DNA from: Candidatus Ornithomonoglobus intestinigallinarum
GTDB lineage: Bacteria; Bacillota; Clostridia; UBA1381
Assembly (NCBI GenBank): GCA_018715365.1
Contig: DVLU01000032.1
Location: 1-49,970 of the forward strand
Direction: 5' to 3'
Length of the DNA: 49,970 bases
Shown here: piece by piece, positions 7,633 to 17,229 of the stretch
Numbering within the stretch: the first letter of the stretch is position 1
Layout: each line of letters begins with the position of its first letter
Notes under the pieces: generated by a model
What the model saw: the letters and a program-made list of their open reading frames with translations, nothing else
Databases searched by the model: none
What the model was told of the DNA's origin: nothing
Translations under genes and position numbers: made by a program

Positions 7633-8838
7633 TTATGTTTGTCCCGATATTTCTTTAAGCGCAAGATACACGCCCGCTGTCCAGCCGAGCATCGGCGGCG
7701 TGCCATATTCGGACGCCGCGTCGGTATTGCCCGTTACCGCATTGTATTTTTCCCAGAGGCAGTTCGTCCCGGCATATATTTTATCTACGGAATTTATATA
7801 TTTTCCCGCGATCCGCGCTGCCGACCCGGTAAGGCCGTAATTTAAAAGTCCTTTTACGGTGATGTATGTTATCGGCGCCCATGAATTCGGGTATGCCCAT
7901 TGGCACGTAATATCAGCCGTTTTTTGTTCGCATACGGCTATTCCGTGCTCAAACTCGATTTTATGCAGCATATTTTCGGCTGCCCTTGCTTCGCTGTCCG
8001 AAGCCAGTCCGGCAAAAAGCGGAAAGTACGACGCCGCCGAAAAATAATCGGATACGCTGTCTGCTTTTATATTGCAGTCATAATATACGCCGTCTTTTAA
8101 CATATGCTTTTTCATGGCGTTTTTCCGGGCAGCTTTCCGCTCTTGCCAAAGCACGGTTTCGGACGGAGCGATAATTTCCGAAAAATGCGCCATGTTATCC
8201 TCAAGAATGTAAAGCAGGCTGTTAAGCTCCACCTGGGCATAATCAAGCGCCGATATTCCCCATCGCGGAGTTATATCCCAGCCGCTTTCAAAAACAGCGA
8301 TGCTGTGACGGTAAAGCGCCGAATCGTCTATATCGCGAAACTCGCCTCCGGTGCGCCGCCTGTACATATCCGCGTATGTTTTTATGTTATCGCTTTCCTT
8401 GTAATTGCCGCCGTATCGGCTCAAGCCGAACGCTGCCGCGCGTCTGTTTATCCAGAAGGAATATTCCGTTTTAAGCGTTTTATACGCTTTTTCGAGCCAT
8501 GATTTATCGCCGAAGCACTCGTAAATATCGTACACGATAAGTGACAAAAACGGCGGCTGTGAACGGTTCGAAAGCTCAATATTGCTTCCGTTCGGGACAA
8601 AACCGAAGGTGTCCGCAAGGTAAAGAAGGTTATTTGCGTTTGCAAGAGCCGTTTCGGCCAGCCCCGACAGCAGCAGCCCTTTATTTATGAAATACGTGTC
8701 CCAATAATACAGCTCCTGAAATATTCCGTCGGCGCACGGCACTGTATACGGATACGGGAGAGCGATAAGACCTCCCGCAGCTTCTTTTGTGCAGCGTATT
8801 GTATCTTTCCAGCTTGATTTTATAAATTCGATTACCAT
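7633..8838 (-). CDS. GH37 trehalase-family glycosidase, cytoplasmic
   Basis: This 401-aa protein has the GH37 fold and signatures. These are ELYYWDTYF at 42-50, GFVPNGSNIELSNRSQPP at 79-96, ESGWDITPRW at 184-193 (D188 likely the general acid), QWAYPNSWAP near 315, and a late SEYGTPPMLGWTAGV with E377 at the position of the catalytic base. Trehalases are usually around 500 aa, so this is a shorter version. It has no signal peptide. In this setting the substrate may be an imported oligosaccharide and not trehalose. It is the last gene of the 22-kb operon, 9 bases after the GH78-like gene, and no clear minus-strand terminator follows. Confidence 0.78.
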   Translation of the reverse strand: MVIEFIKSSWKDTIRCTKEAAGGLIALPYPYTVPCADGIFQELYYWDTYFINKGLLLSGLAETALANANNLLYLADTFGFVPNGSNIELSNRSQPPFLSLIVYDIYECFGDKSWLEKAYKTLKTEYSFWINRRAAAFGLSRYGGNYKESDNIKTYADMYRRRTGGEFRDIDDSALYRHSIAVFESGWDITPRWGISALDYAQVELNSLLYILEDNMAHFSEIIAPSETVLWQERKAARKNAMKKHMLKDGVYYDCNIKADSVSDYFSAASYFPLFAGLASDSEARAAENMLHKIEFEHGIAVCEQKTADITCQWAYPNSWAPITYITVKGLLNYGLTGSAARIAGKYINSVDKIYAGTNCLWEKYNAVTGNTDAASEYGTPPMLGWTAGVYLALKEISGQT

Positions 8839-8847
8839 ACAGACTAC

Positions 8848-10482
8848 CTAATCCTTTATAATTTTTATGCCCTTCGGAGCGCTTATTTCAGATATAACAC
8901 CGCCGCCGGACTGCTCGTGATACACTTCTATACAGCCCATGGGCGTCGGGTACTTTCCCCTCACCCATTGAAGTCCGCCGAGCTGCGGGTTTATCCTGAC
9001 CGTTTTGAATCCCGGCTCAATACATTCTATCCCAAGCACGCAGCGGCTCAAAAACGCCGTCGGTCCCCCGGCCCAGCCGTGGCAGAGGCTGTGGCGGAAC
9101 TGCTTGTAACAGTATTTGCCGAAATCGCCGTGAAGGTCGTTCATGCCCTCGGGAACGGGCTCGTCTATCGGCGCGGCGTTTTGCGTCCATGAAACGTCAA
9201 AATCCTCCCAGAACGTTGTTGCGCCGAATTTGAGCATAAGCCCCCAGTAGTTTCTTATAATGTCAAGCGCAGCTTTGCAGTCGCCGGTTTTCGCAAGAGC
9301 CAGGAGCGTATAATAGCCCCAGAAGGTTGAAATACCCTCGGCTCCGTTTTTCTTAAGTATCGTATCGCTTATTTTTTTGCTGTCGTCCATATCGGTGAGA
9401 GAGACCATTGCGGCTATTTGCTTGTTCCCGGCATATTCGTAATGCTGCGTTCTGAGCCTTTTTACCGCGTTAAGACAGCTTGCCCTCAGCGCTTCGTTAT
9501 TTAAAATGCCGCACAGCCGTGCGCCGTATTTAAGACCGCGGACAAGCATTGCCTGCATACCGGCATTTTCTTCTTTTGTGTCTTTTGAGCTCCACTCAAC
9601 AAAACGGCGTTCTATATTATGCGTACCGTCGCTGTTTATGCAGTCTAAAACATGATTTAACATTTCGAAAATATAATTGCGCTGTTCCTTTAAATATTCG
9701 AAATCTCCCGTTGCCATATACCAATCGCAGTGAATGGCAAGCCACCACATATTATAGCTTGCATAGCCGTTCATCCAACCGTTGCCCGGCGTATTATCAC
9801 GAATCAGATCAAGGCTGTCGCGGACAACGCTTACGTCCCCGAACACCGCAAGTATAACCGATATTTCCGGGTGCATATCGCCGACCCACACAAGCCTGTC
9901 GCGCTTTATTCCGTCCCAGAGATATTCCTGCATATTGAGATGGACCGTATACGCGCCCGTCTGCCAGACCTTATTTATCAAAGCATCATCACATTCAAAG
10001 CTGCCCTTGTATTCAAGATCACGATATTCAAACGCCGCCTGAACTCCGGATATATGAATATCCTCGTTTACGGCTTCAAGCTTTAGGAATCTAAAGCCCG
10101 TACTCCATGTTTTAAAATGCTGCCAGCTTGTGACTTTAACAAGCGTATCGCGTATCGCATGATCATTTGTCGCATTTTTCACTCCTGTTTCGCTCATGGC
10201 TTCGGAAACGCTTTCTCCGAACACGATGCGCATATATGCTCCGCGAGCCGTGCGCTTTATTACAATATCCGCACCGCCGCTTATTTCGGCGCCAAAATCG
10301 AAAATAACATATCCGCCTTTTTTAATCACTGCCGTTTCGTCGTCGTTTAGCACCGCCTGCCGCGGCCGCTCCGTAAGGAGCAGCGCGGAACGGAGCGTAT
10401 TTTTTTCGCATACGATGCGTTTCGGCATCAGGTAGCTGACGGTAACACCGCTTTGGCGTTCCGCAAATTTCAGGTTTGTCAT
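8848..10482 (-). CDS. Alpha-L-rhamnosidase-like glycosidase (GH78-type six-hairpin fold)
   Basis: A 544-aa protein. It begins with a beta-rich domain containing the loop GGYVIFDFGAEISGG, as in the N-terminal part of GH78 enzymes. An (alpha/alpha)6 domain follows with DGIKRDRLVWVGDMHPE at 190-206, the typical acidic catalytic motif, and later FGATTFWEDFD and SLCHGWAGGPTAFL. A small C-terminal beta-domain closes it. There is no signal peptide, so it acts on imported oligosaccharide, presumably removing terminal alpha-L-rhamnose or a related sugar. ATG 10482 overlaps the permease stop by 4 bases (ATGA). Specificity could differ, because the wider GH78-like group includes other activities. Confidence 0.8.
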   Translation of the reverse strand: MTNLKFAERQSGVTVSYLMPKRIVCEKNTLRSALLLTERPRQAVLNDDETAVIKKGGYVIFDFGAEISGGADIVIKRTARGAYMRIVFGESVSEAMSETGVKNATNDHAIRDTLVKVTSWQHFKTWSTGFRFLKLEAVNEDIHISGVQAAFEYRDLEYKGSFECDDALINKVWQTGAYTVHLNMQEYLWDGIKRDRLVWVGDMHPEISVILAVFGDVSVVRDSLDLIRDNTPGNGWMNGYASYNMWWLAIHCDWYMATGDFEYLKEQRNYIFEMLNHVLDCINSDGTHNIERRFVEWSSKDTKEENAGMQAMLVRGLKYGARLCGILNNEALRASCLNAVKRLRTQHYEYAGNKQIAAMVSLTDMDDSKKISDTILKKNGAEGISTFWGYYTLLALAKTGDCKAALDIIRNYWGLMLKFGATTFWEDFDVSWTQNAAPIDEPVPEGMNDLHGDFGKYCYKQFRHSLCHGWAGGPTAFLSRCVLGIECIEPGFKTVRINPQLGGLQWVRGKYPTPMGCIEVYHEQSGGGVISEISAPKGIKIIKD

Positions 10483-11369
10483 TCTTTAACGCCTCCGACG
10501 TTTATTCCTCCCATTATGTATTTCTGGAATACAATAAATATAACCACCTGCGGAATTATCGCAAACAGGAATGACAGCATCTGCCTGTCCATTGTTATAT
10601 TTGAATTTTTGATTTTATATATTGCAACGCCTATAACTGTAAGCCGCTCATCGGTTATTGTTATATAGGGCCACAGGAACTGACCTATATTGCTGTTAAA
10701 GGTCAGCACGCCGACCGTCATAAATATCGGAAGGCTCAGCGGTACCATGATTTTGCCGAATATTTTAAGATCCGACGCGCCGTCAACTCTTGCCGCTTCA
10801 ACAAGCGACGTTGATATGCCGTCAAAGAAATTTTTGAATAATATAATATCAAAAATATTTGACGCGGCCATGAGCCACATCGGCCAGAAGGTGTTCAGCA
10901 TACTGAATTCAAAAACGGGAAAGCTTTTAAATTCCATGTACAGCGGAACCGTTCTCATCGAACCCGGCAAAAGCATAAGCCAGAACATCAGCATAATGAT
11001 TATTTTTGTTCCGGCAGGCTTTATTTTTGACAGCGAATAGCCCGCCAGTCCGCAGACGATTATATCCGCCGCAACACATCCGCCCGCCATTATAAACGTA
11101 GAAGCGTAATATTTGTAAAACTTAAGCTCCTTCCATACTTCAAACAGCTTTGTTATGTCAAAACGCTCCGGAAAGAATTTAGTGGGTATCTGATACATCT
11201 CCCCCACATCCTTGAAGCCCGAAAGCAGTATCCATATTACGGGTACCATAACAACGAGCATATCTATTATAAGGAACAGAAACATACATCCGTACAGTAT
11301 CCGATATTTCGGCTGCTTCATGTCTGAATCGGTAAGAATGCCCTTATCCATATTTTTAAACAGCTTCAT
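10479..11369 (-). CDS. Carbohydrate ABC transporter permease, MalG type
   Basis: A 296-aa inner-membrane protein with six hydrophobic segments. The EAA loop EAARVDGASDLKIFGKIMVP is at 191-210, where the ATPase docks. It forms the importer with the permease at 11390 and the binding protein at 12343. AAAGGAAAAGG precedes ATG 11369. No ABC ATPase gene is in the window; sugar importers of this class in Firmicutes often share one MsmX-like ATPase encoded elsewhere. Confidence 0.92.
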   Translation of the reverse strand: MKLFKNMDKGILTDSDMKQPKYRILYGCMFLFLIIDMLVVMVPVIWILLSGFKDVGEMYQIPTKFFPERFDITKLFEVWKELKFYKYYASTFIMAGGCVAADIIVCGLAGYSLSKIKPAGTKIIIMLMFWLMLLPGSMRTVPLYMEFKSFPVFEFSMLNTFWPMWLMAASNIFDIILFKNFFDGISTSLVEAARVDGASDLKIFGKIMVPLSLPIFMTVGVLTFNSNIGQFLWPYITITDERLTVIGVAIYKIKNSNITMDRQMLSFLFAIIPQVVIFIVFQKYIMGGINVGGVKE

Positions 11370-11389
11370 AACCTTTTCCTTTCTACCAG

Positions 11390-12310
11390 TTAATATTTGC
11401 TCTGCACCTTTTTATCTGCCGCAAAGTAAAAGCTTGTGAGTATCATAAGTATTATAAACATTATAACGCCTATAACCATTGAATACTGCGGTTTGTTATA
11501 TTCAAACGCATATTTGTACGACCAGTAGCCGAGCGTCATGGATGCGTTTCCCGGTCCGCCGCCCGTCATCTGCATGGGCTGGTCGACTATCTGGAACACA
11601 CCCATTATCTGTTTTATCAGAAAGAGCAGCAGTATTCCCGATATATGCGGAAAAGTTATCGACCTGAAGCGCTTTATAAAGCCCGCTCCGTCTATAAGCG
11701 CCGCCTCGTAAAGCTCTCTCGAAACGCCCTGAAGCGATGCAAAGTAATACAAAGCCGTCATTCCCGCACTGTTCCACGTCATGCTGACAACGATATAAAG
11801 TATCGTAAACCGCGAATCCTGAAGCCATTCATACGGCTCCATACCGAATACGTTTGTCAATACCATATTAAGCAGCCCTGCCTGATCTGGGTAAAACATC
11901 ATAAACCACAAAAGCATTACGGCCGTTCCCGGCAGCACCGACGGAAAATACACAACAAACCTGAAGAAGCGTCTGAAATGCACAACCTCGTTTAAAACAA
12001 CAGCAACGATTATCGGCACAATATAGCCTATAAGGGACCACAGCACATACTGAAACGTATTCCACAAAATCTTGAGGAAATCCGTATTCGAAAGAATAAC
12101 ACGGTAATTTTCAAGACCGTTGAATTCTTTTATGCTATAGCCTCTCATATCAAAGAATGACCATGCAATGCCCAATATCTGCGGCCTCACTATCATAAAA
12201 TATATCACAACGGCCGCGGGCACAATAAGCAGCCAGCCGTTAAACTGCCGCTTTATATGCGCCAACCGCTTATTTGCGCCCGCGCCTTTTTGTTTTTTCA
12301 GCGTTTTCAC
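11390..12310 (-). CDS. Carbohydrate ABC transporter permease, MalF type
   Basis: A 306-aa inner-membrane protein with six predicted membrane helices. Its EAA loop, EAALIDGAGFIKRFRSITFP, is at 202-221. It begins with a lysine-rich cytoplasmic tail. GTG 12310 has GGGAGG eight bases upstream and no competing ATG in frame. It lies 32 bases after the binding-protein gene and 20 bases before the second permease, the standard SBP-MalF-MalG order. Confidence 0.92.
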   Translation of the reverse strand: MKTLKKQKGAGANKRLAHIKRQFNGWLLIVPAAVVIYFMIVRPQILGIAWSFFDMRGYSIKEFNGLENYRVILSNTDFLKILWNTFQYVLWSLIGYIVPIIVAVVLNEVVHFRRFFRFVVYFPSVLPGTAVMLLWFMMFYPDQAGLLNMVLTNVFGMEPYEWLQDSRFTILYIVVSMTWNSAGMTALYYFASLQGVSRELYEAALIDGAGFIKRFRSITFPHISGILLLFLIKQIMGVFQIVDQPMQMTGGGPGNASMTLGYWSYKYAFEYNKPQYSMVIGVIMFIILMILTSFYFAADKKVQSKY

Positions 12311-12342
12311 ATTATCGCCTCCCGAAAATCACTGATGCCGGA

Positions 12343-13749
12343 TTACTGCTCGTTATTCAAGAAGTTATTCTGGAATTTGTTGTTTGCCTCTGTAAGCAGC
12401 GCTTTGCAGTCTGAGTTTTCATCGTTTAACACAAGCTGAATCACTTCATCAAGCAGGCTGTACATTTCCTGAGCGCATACCTCAACTTCTGTTTTGTACG
12501 AAACACCCTCCTTGTCATTATACGACGCAACATGGTTTTCGGGTATATTACGGTATTTATCCATCATTTCTATCTTGAAACGCTCAACATCCGACGTATC
12601 CTTCCATATCGACAGGTCTCTTATTCCGATAAGTGCATTGCCCTGGTCGTAATTTACTTTCGTTTCGGCTTCTATGCTTGTTCTCATATCATCGGTAAGC
12701 TCCGTTGTCGCTCCCTTGAAACGGAGATAGCGAAGCGACGCGTCTATCTGATCCTCTGTTGCGTTGTTTGCTATAACGTAATACGAGCCGCCCATAAGCG
12801 ATACTCTTTCGGCAGGTCCGGCAGGTATTTTTACCATTGCAACATCCTCCGTTGACATACCGTAATTTGCAACGAGCTGGTTTGCCTGCGCCGGATGCGC
12901 GAGCGCCATAGCCGCTTGATCCGTACCCACCATTTTCATCGTGTCGGCATTTGACAGAAGCGTGTTTGCCGGGAGGCAGTTATACTTCCACTTCATATCT
13001 TTTAACCACTGCATTGCCGCTACTATTTCATCGGAATCGAGCGTGCCTATCCATTTTCCGTTTTCGTCCTTATGTTCAAATTCTCCGCCGTATGCCCAGC
13101 CGATATTGCTGAACAGCCATCCGCCGCCGTTGCCGGTTGTCGGGAACACGAAGCCCGCCGCGCCGGTTTTTTCGGTAACGGTCTTTGCCATCTCCGCAAG
13201 CTCATCAAACGTTTCGGGGATTTTCGGCGAATCGTCCTCGTTTACAAGCCCGGCCTGACGCATAAGCTTCATGTTCATAACAACACCTATCGTGTAAACG
13301 CTTTCGGGGATAAGAAGCACGTTTCCATCCTCGTCGGCTATGTTTTTCATCATTGTGTCGTTAAGCTTATCGTAATCTCCGTTTTCCTTCATAAACGACG
13401 TCACATCCGCCGAATATCCGAATTCTTTTATTTTATTGCCTTCGGTAAAATGCGCCTTGAATATTGTCGGCAGCGTGCCGCCTTCGGCTCTTGCCACAAA
13501 GCTCTGCACGTCATACGCCCATGCCTCCGGTTCTATATACACGTCGTTGTTAAGCTTCATAAATTGATCGGCTGCCGCCTGCCATGATTCGTAAGCGACC
13601 GTATCGGTATTTTTGTCCGGAGCATTGCCGACCGTTATTTTTATTCTGCCGTCCTCAGTCCTGTCGTCCGCTCCGCCGCAGCCCGCAAGAGCACCTCCCG
13701 CCATGCACACGCAAAGCAGCGCTGCCATGATTTTTGTTATTCTTTTCAT
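12343..13749 (-). CDS. Sugar ABC-transporter substrate-binding lipoprotein (family 1)
   Basis: A 468-aa lipoprotein (lipobox ALAGC, lipidated Cys24) with a family-1 solute-binding fold. Blocks shared with the orphan binding protein at 5894 include GTLPTIFKAHFTE, GFVFPTTGNGGGW and the DENSDCKALL tail. It captures the oligosaccharide and hands it to the two permeases just downstream. ATG 13749 is taken as the start because it opens directly on the KRITK...LAGC signal; a GTG 24 bases upstream is in frame but would place the ribosome site inside the gene. The substrate is probably a plant-type or host-type oligosaccharide, judged only from neighbouring GH78- and GH37-like enzymes. Confidence 0.93.
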   Translation of the reverse strand: MKRITKIMAALLCVCMAGGALAGCGGADDRTEDGRIKITVGNAPDKNTDTVAYESWQAAADQFMKLNNDVYIEPEAWAYDVQSFVARAEGGTLPTIFKAHFTEGNKIKEFGYSADVTSFMKENGDYDKLNDTMMKNIADEDGNVLLIPESVYTIGVVMNMKLMRQAGLVNEDDSPKIPETFDELAEMAKTVTEKTGAAGFVFPTTGNGGGWLFSNIGWAYGGEFEHKDENGKWIGTLDSDEIVAAMQWLKDMKWKYNCLPANTLLSNADTMKMVGTDQAAMALAHPAQANQLVANYGMSTEDVAMVKIPAGPAERVSLMGGSYYVIANNATEDQIDASLRYLRFKGATTELTDDMRTSIEAETKVNYDQGNALIGIRDLSIWKDTSDVERFKIEMMDKYRNIPENHVASYNDKEGVSYKTEVEVCAQEMYSLLDEVIQLVLNDENSDCKALLTEANNKFQNNFLNNEQ

Positions 13750-13806
13750 AATATAACCATTAACTCCTTTCACAAACTTAACCTTCTTCCTTTAATAAAT
13801 ACATTT

Positions 13807-14514
13807 TTATATACAAATATTGTTTTCGAATTTCATCGGCAGCCCGCCGCACATGATATGCGAAAGGTCGGACATCATAAGGCATTTTGGCGCCGTTATG
13901 CCGTTTTTGAAATTCTCAAAATGAAACATCGTTACGCCGGTGTGCGAAACGTTAAACGTTGCCCACACAATATGCGGCGGTATGCGCATCAGGTGCGCGT
14001 ACCACGTGAGTCCGACGCCTTGATGGCAAAATACGGCAACCGATTTTTCGGAAGGGGCTATTATTTCATAAACACTTCCGCTGCGCTTATAGCCCAGCCG
14101 TTCCAAAAGCTCGTCGGAGCCTTTGCCGATACGCTTTACACATTCACGCGCTTGGGTTGACATAAATTCGCGGTCAGCCGTGTACCAGTCATCATACAGG
14201 CTTACCGTGTCGTTATTTTTGTAAATCGTATTTTGCTTTTGCCAGCACCATCTTGTTTCTCCGTTTTCACTTACGCGCATCTGTTCATAGGCTGCGCTTT
14301 CGCTTGTCCAATCAAGGACGGTAAGCGGCTTTTTCAGCAGCTCGCAGGTGGGACGCGCCGTTTCAAGCGCGCGCCCCAGCGGCGACGAAAAAATCAAGTC
14401 GGGTTCATGCACGGCAAACCGTCTTGCAAGCGCTTCCGCCTGACGCTTTCCGAGCGGCGTTAAGCAGTCGTTTTCATAATCGGGATCGCCGTGCCTTATT
14501 ATATAAAGTTTCAT
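13807..14514 (-). CDS. Histidine phosphatase family protein
   Basis: A 235-aa protein of the phosphoglycerate-mutase-like superfamily. The catalytic RHG is at residues 7-9 (His8), TPLGKRQAEALA is at 19-30, SSPLGRALETA is at 43-53, and a second histidine lies in FCHQGVG (H164). It has no signal peptide, so it is cytoplasmic. It sits between the SLH proteins and the transporter in the 22-kb operon, 18 bases from the upstream gene. It could act on a sugar phosphate made during catabolism, but the sequence does not reveal the substrate. Confidence 0.85.
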   Translation of the reverse strand: MKLYIIRHGDPDYENDCLTPLGKRQAEALARRFAVHEPDLIFSSPLGRALETARPTCELLKKPLTVLDWTSESAAYEQMRVSENGETRWCWQKQNTIYKNNDTVSLYDDWYTADREFMSTQARECVKRIGKGSDELLERLGYKRSGSVYEIIAPSEKSVAVFCHQGVGLTWYAHLMRIPPHIVWATFNVSHTGVTMFHFENFKNGITAPKCLMMSDLSHIMCGGLPMKFENNICI

Positions 14515-14532
14515 ACAGTGAGCCTCACCGCC

Positions 14533-17214
14533 TTATCTTATTGCTATCATCTCATCTATTGTGCCGTTCCGCGTTGAAATAAATACGGTGTCGGCGTCGC
14601 CGCCGTAAGACTGCTCTGTGCGCACGTCGTAAATATTCCCCGGCGTCACCTCGCCCGTTTCGCTGTCGTAAATTATGACGGTTGACGGCAGCATCATAAG
14701 CTCCACTGCCTGGTTTGCCGGCGTTACCTGCATAATATTATCAACAACTCTTGTTACCTTTGCTTTTAATATACGGTACGGTATGTTAAAATGCGTTCCT
14801 CCGTCGTCGGGATGATACGCGTCGGCATCGTTTAAATAGCCCTCTTTATCCGCGCTGTAGCCAAGCTCGTTTATTATCATGGTGTTGTTTGTATAATTAT
14901 AAAATACTATATCGCCTTTTTTAAGCTCGCTTGTCAGCGCAAACGCACTTTCCTCAACGGGCAGTGTCTGATACGAGCCGCCGACATAACCCGAGATTGA
15001 CGTTACTATATCGCCGTCGCTGCCGACCATCTCGCCTGTTTTGTCTATGACCATCATTTTCTTTGTCGTATTGCCGAGCTTGTTACGCACCGCCATAACC
15101 TCACACTGTGTGCTGTCAACAACGGTGTTGTATGCCGATGCGTAGTAAAACGCTTCGGCAAATGAATTTTGCCCGAGCGTTGTCACGCTGTAGTCTTTAT
15201 CCGAGGCGCTGTTCATATCCTCCGGCAGCAGGAAAATCCTCATGCTGTCGCTGCCCGAAACGTCGCCCTGGACGTCCATATGAGCTGCCGTTACCGCCTT
15301 AAACATCCTCATGCCGCTCTTCCAGTAAATATAGCCCTTTGAACGGAGCATAAGACAGTTGTTTGTGCTGTAGTCAGCCGGAACGGAAAGGTCGTAAAGG
15401 CTGTGAACAACGGGTGTATCTATGCTCGAAACCTTACCGTCGGAATTTGTGTAATACCTTACAACGCGCTTTGTGTGCGCTTCGGAGGTATAGCCCGTTA
15501 TATCTATATCCTCAAAATTATCGTAAACGGCATAAATCTTATCGACCGCCGTCTGCGGGTCCGATATTTTTTCGCCGTCTATAGTTACATTCGGTATACA
15601 TTCAATACTTTGGAATGCTCCGCCGTCCGTAAACAGCTTAAGCCCGAGCGTTTCGCCGTCGTCGCCTATATAAACATTTTCGATATACGCATATTTCCAG
15701 CCGTCGGAGGTTTCTCCGAGCTTTTCAAAACCCGCAATATTTCCGTTTGCGTCAAGATACGCTTCAGTCTCAATGCCCGATGTAAGGGTCCAGCCGTATA
15801 TATAATAACCGGGAACTGTTTCGTATTCCGTATCGCCTATTGTGACAACAGCCGTATCGCCGTCATATGCAACACTGTTTATCGTTCCCTTTACGGTATC
15901 GACGCAGACGGTTATCTCTATTCTTGCACCGTCAATGGCACGCTTTACGAGAAGCGATGTGCCCTGCGGTATGTTTGTGACGGCAAACTCCGACCCTCCG
16001 TCGTCTGTTATTTTACAGGAGGTGTAGCCGTCAAGGTCTATTTTTATATTTGCGCCGTTATCGTCCCTGTTTTTCATGGTTATCATATTTTCGGCGGAGG
16101 AATACGATTCCGCTATAAAGCTCTCGTAATCGTTTATTACTGCAACCTCGTATTTACCGTCGTTGTCGTTATCGGTAAGCGTTACGCTGCCGTATTCCGG
16201 CACCATGTATTCGGTATCGAAAAGAGGGCTGCCGTTGTATACGGCATCAAATGTCATATCAAGCGTATAGCGAGCCGTTGACGATGAGCCTTCGCTTCTG
16301 TAATAATAATACGTGTAATCGGAATAGCTTTCTATCATTCCGCTTTCTATTGTAACGCTTGTGTTGCGTTCATCCTTTATTACAGAAAGCGCCTCATCCG
16401 TATCGGGATCGTACACAAGCAGAACGTTGAAACCGAGAAGGCTGTCGGGAAATTCTTTTCCGAGCGTATACGTCCTTCCGTTTACGGACGCCCTGCCGCC
16501 GGCAATCGATGAATAAAGCGATATGCCGTTTATTCCGTCAAGAATACCCGTTGTATAGTCAAGGTCAAGCACGTCCCTTATGTACTCGCCGCCGGCCGCG
16601 TAATTTATTTCCGCACCCGACGGCGTCATCTCATACGTTTTTACAAACATGAGATTATATATCAAAACGGCAAGCTCGCGTCTTGTCAGGTTATCGTCGG
16701 GGCCTGCCGAGATTGATTTTAAAAGCCCCAGCTCGTCCGCCGTACGGTACGGCGTTTCGCCGACCATATCAAAATAATTTTCATAGCCCGCGCTTCGCAA
16801 AAGTATCAAAATCGCTTCGTTAAGCGTTGCTATGCTGTCCGCTCCGTACGTTCCGTCGCCGCGCCCTTTAACAAAGCCGCTTTCCGTCATCGCCTGCGCA
16901 TAGCCGGCGCCGTAATGGTACAGTCCTATATCGGAGTAATACTGCTTTGTCGCAGCGGGGACCGTATCGACGTCGTCGTAATTCATAAGCCTGTATACGG
17001 CTATCAGAAGGTTTATTCTTGTTACATCGTCGTCAAGAAGCCTGTCGCTGTTTTCATCAAGCGTCAAAACGCCCATGTCAAACGCAAAGTCTATCTTGCT
17101 GCCATCCGCCGCTTCAACTGTGTTTTCCGTTTCCGCCGCGGCCGCCGAAAGCCCTGCCGCGGCAACAGACAGCGCCGCGGCGGCTGCCAAAAGAAGCGCC
17201 AGTATTTTTTTCAT
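14533..17214 (-). CDS. Secreted surface protein with N-terminal SLH domains
   Basis: The 893-aa protein has an Ala-rich signal peptide (1-27). Three degenerate S-layer-homology segments follow at about 45-190, with the typical GYAQAMTESGFVKGRGDGTY and LTRRELAVLIYNLM stretches. The remaining ~700 residues are beta-rich repeats with many Asp/Tyr/Val and no catalytic motif that I recognise. It is probably anchored to secondary cell-wall polymer through SLH and exposes a beta-rich stalk or binding region. It is 15 bases after the other SLH gene, so both are made together. Function of the long C-terminal part is unknown. Confidence 0.78.
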   Translation of the reverse strand: MKKILALLLAAAAALSVAAAGLSAAAAETENTVEAADGSKIDFAFDMGVLTLDENSDRLLDDDVTRINLLIAVYRLMNYDDVDTVPAATKQYYSDIGLYHYGAGYAQAMTESGFVKGRGDGTYGADSIATLNEAILILLRSAGYENYFDMVGETPYRTADELGLLKSISAGPDDNLTRRELAVLIYNLMFVKTYEMTPSGAEINYAAGGEYIRDVLDLDYTTGILDGINGISLYSSIAGGRASVNGRTYTLGKEFPDSLLGFNVLLVYDPDTDEALSVIKDERNTSVTIESGMIESYSDYTYYYYRSEGSSSTARYTLDMTFDAVYNGSPLFDTEYMVPEYGSVTLTDNDNDGKYEVAVINDYESFIAESYSSAENMITMKNRDDNGANIKIDLDGYTSCKITDDGGSEFAVTNIPQGTSLLVKRAIDGARIEITVCVDTVKGTINSVAYDGDTAVVTIGDTEYETVPGYYIYGWTLTSGIETEAYLDANGNIAGFEKLGETSDGWKYAYIENVYIGDDGETLGLKLFTDGGAFQSIECIPNVTIDGEKISDPQTAVDKIYAVYDNFEDIDITGYTSEAHTKRVVRYYTNSDGKVSSIDTPVVHSLYDLSVPADYSTNNCLMLRSKGYIYWKSGMRMFKAVTAAHMDVQGDVSGSDSMRIFLLPEDMNSASDKDYSVTTLGQNSFAEAFYYASAYNTVVDSTQCEVMAVRNKLGNTTKKMMVIDKTGEMVGSDGDIVTSISGYVGGSYQTLPVEESAFALTSELKKGDIVFYNYTNNTMIINELGYSADKEGYLNDADAYHPDDGGTHFNIPYRILKAKVTRVVDNIMQVTPANQAVELMMLPSTVIIYDSETGEVTPGNIYDVRTEQSYGGDADTVFISTRNGTIDEMIAIR

Positions 17215-17229
17215 ATTTTATCCGCCTCC

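Noticed and set aside
15403..16281. Open frame of 292 codons on the plus strand
   Set aside because: It lies antisense within the SLH protein gene, has no ribosome site and gives a Tyr/Arg/Ile-rich sequence of the kind expected from the opposite strand of this codon usage.
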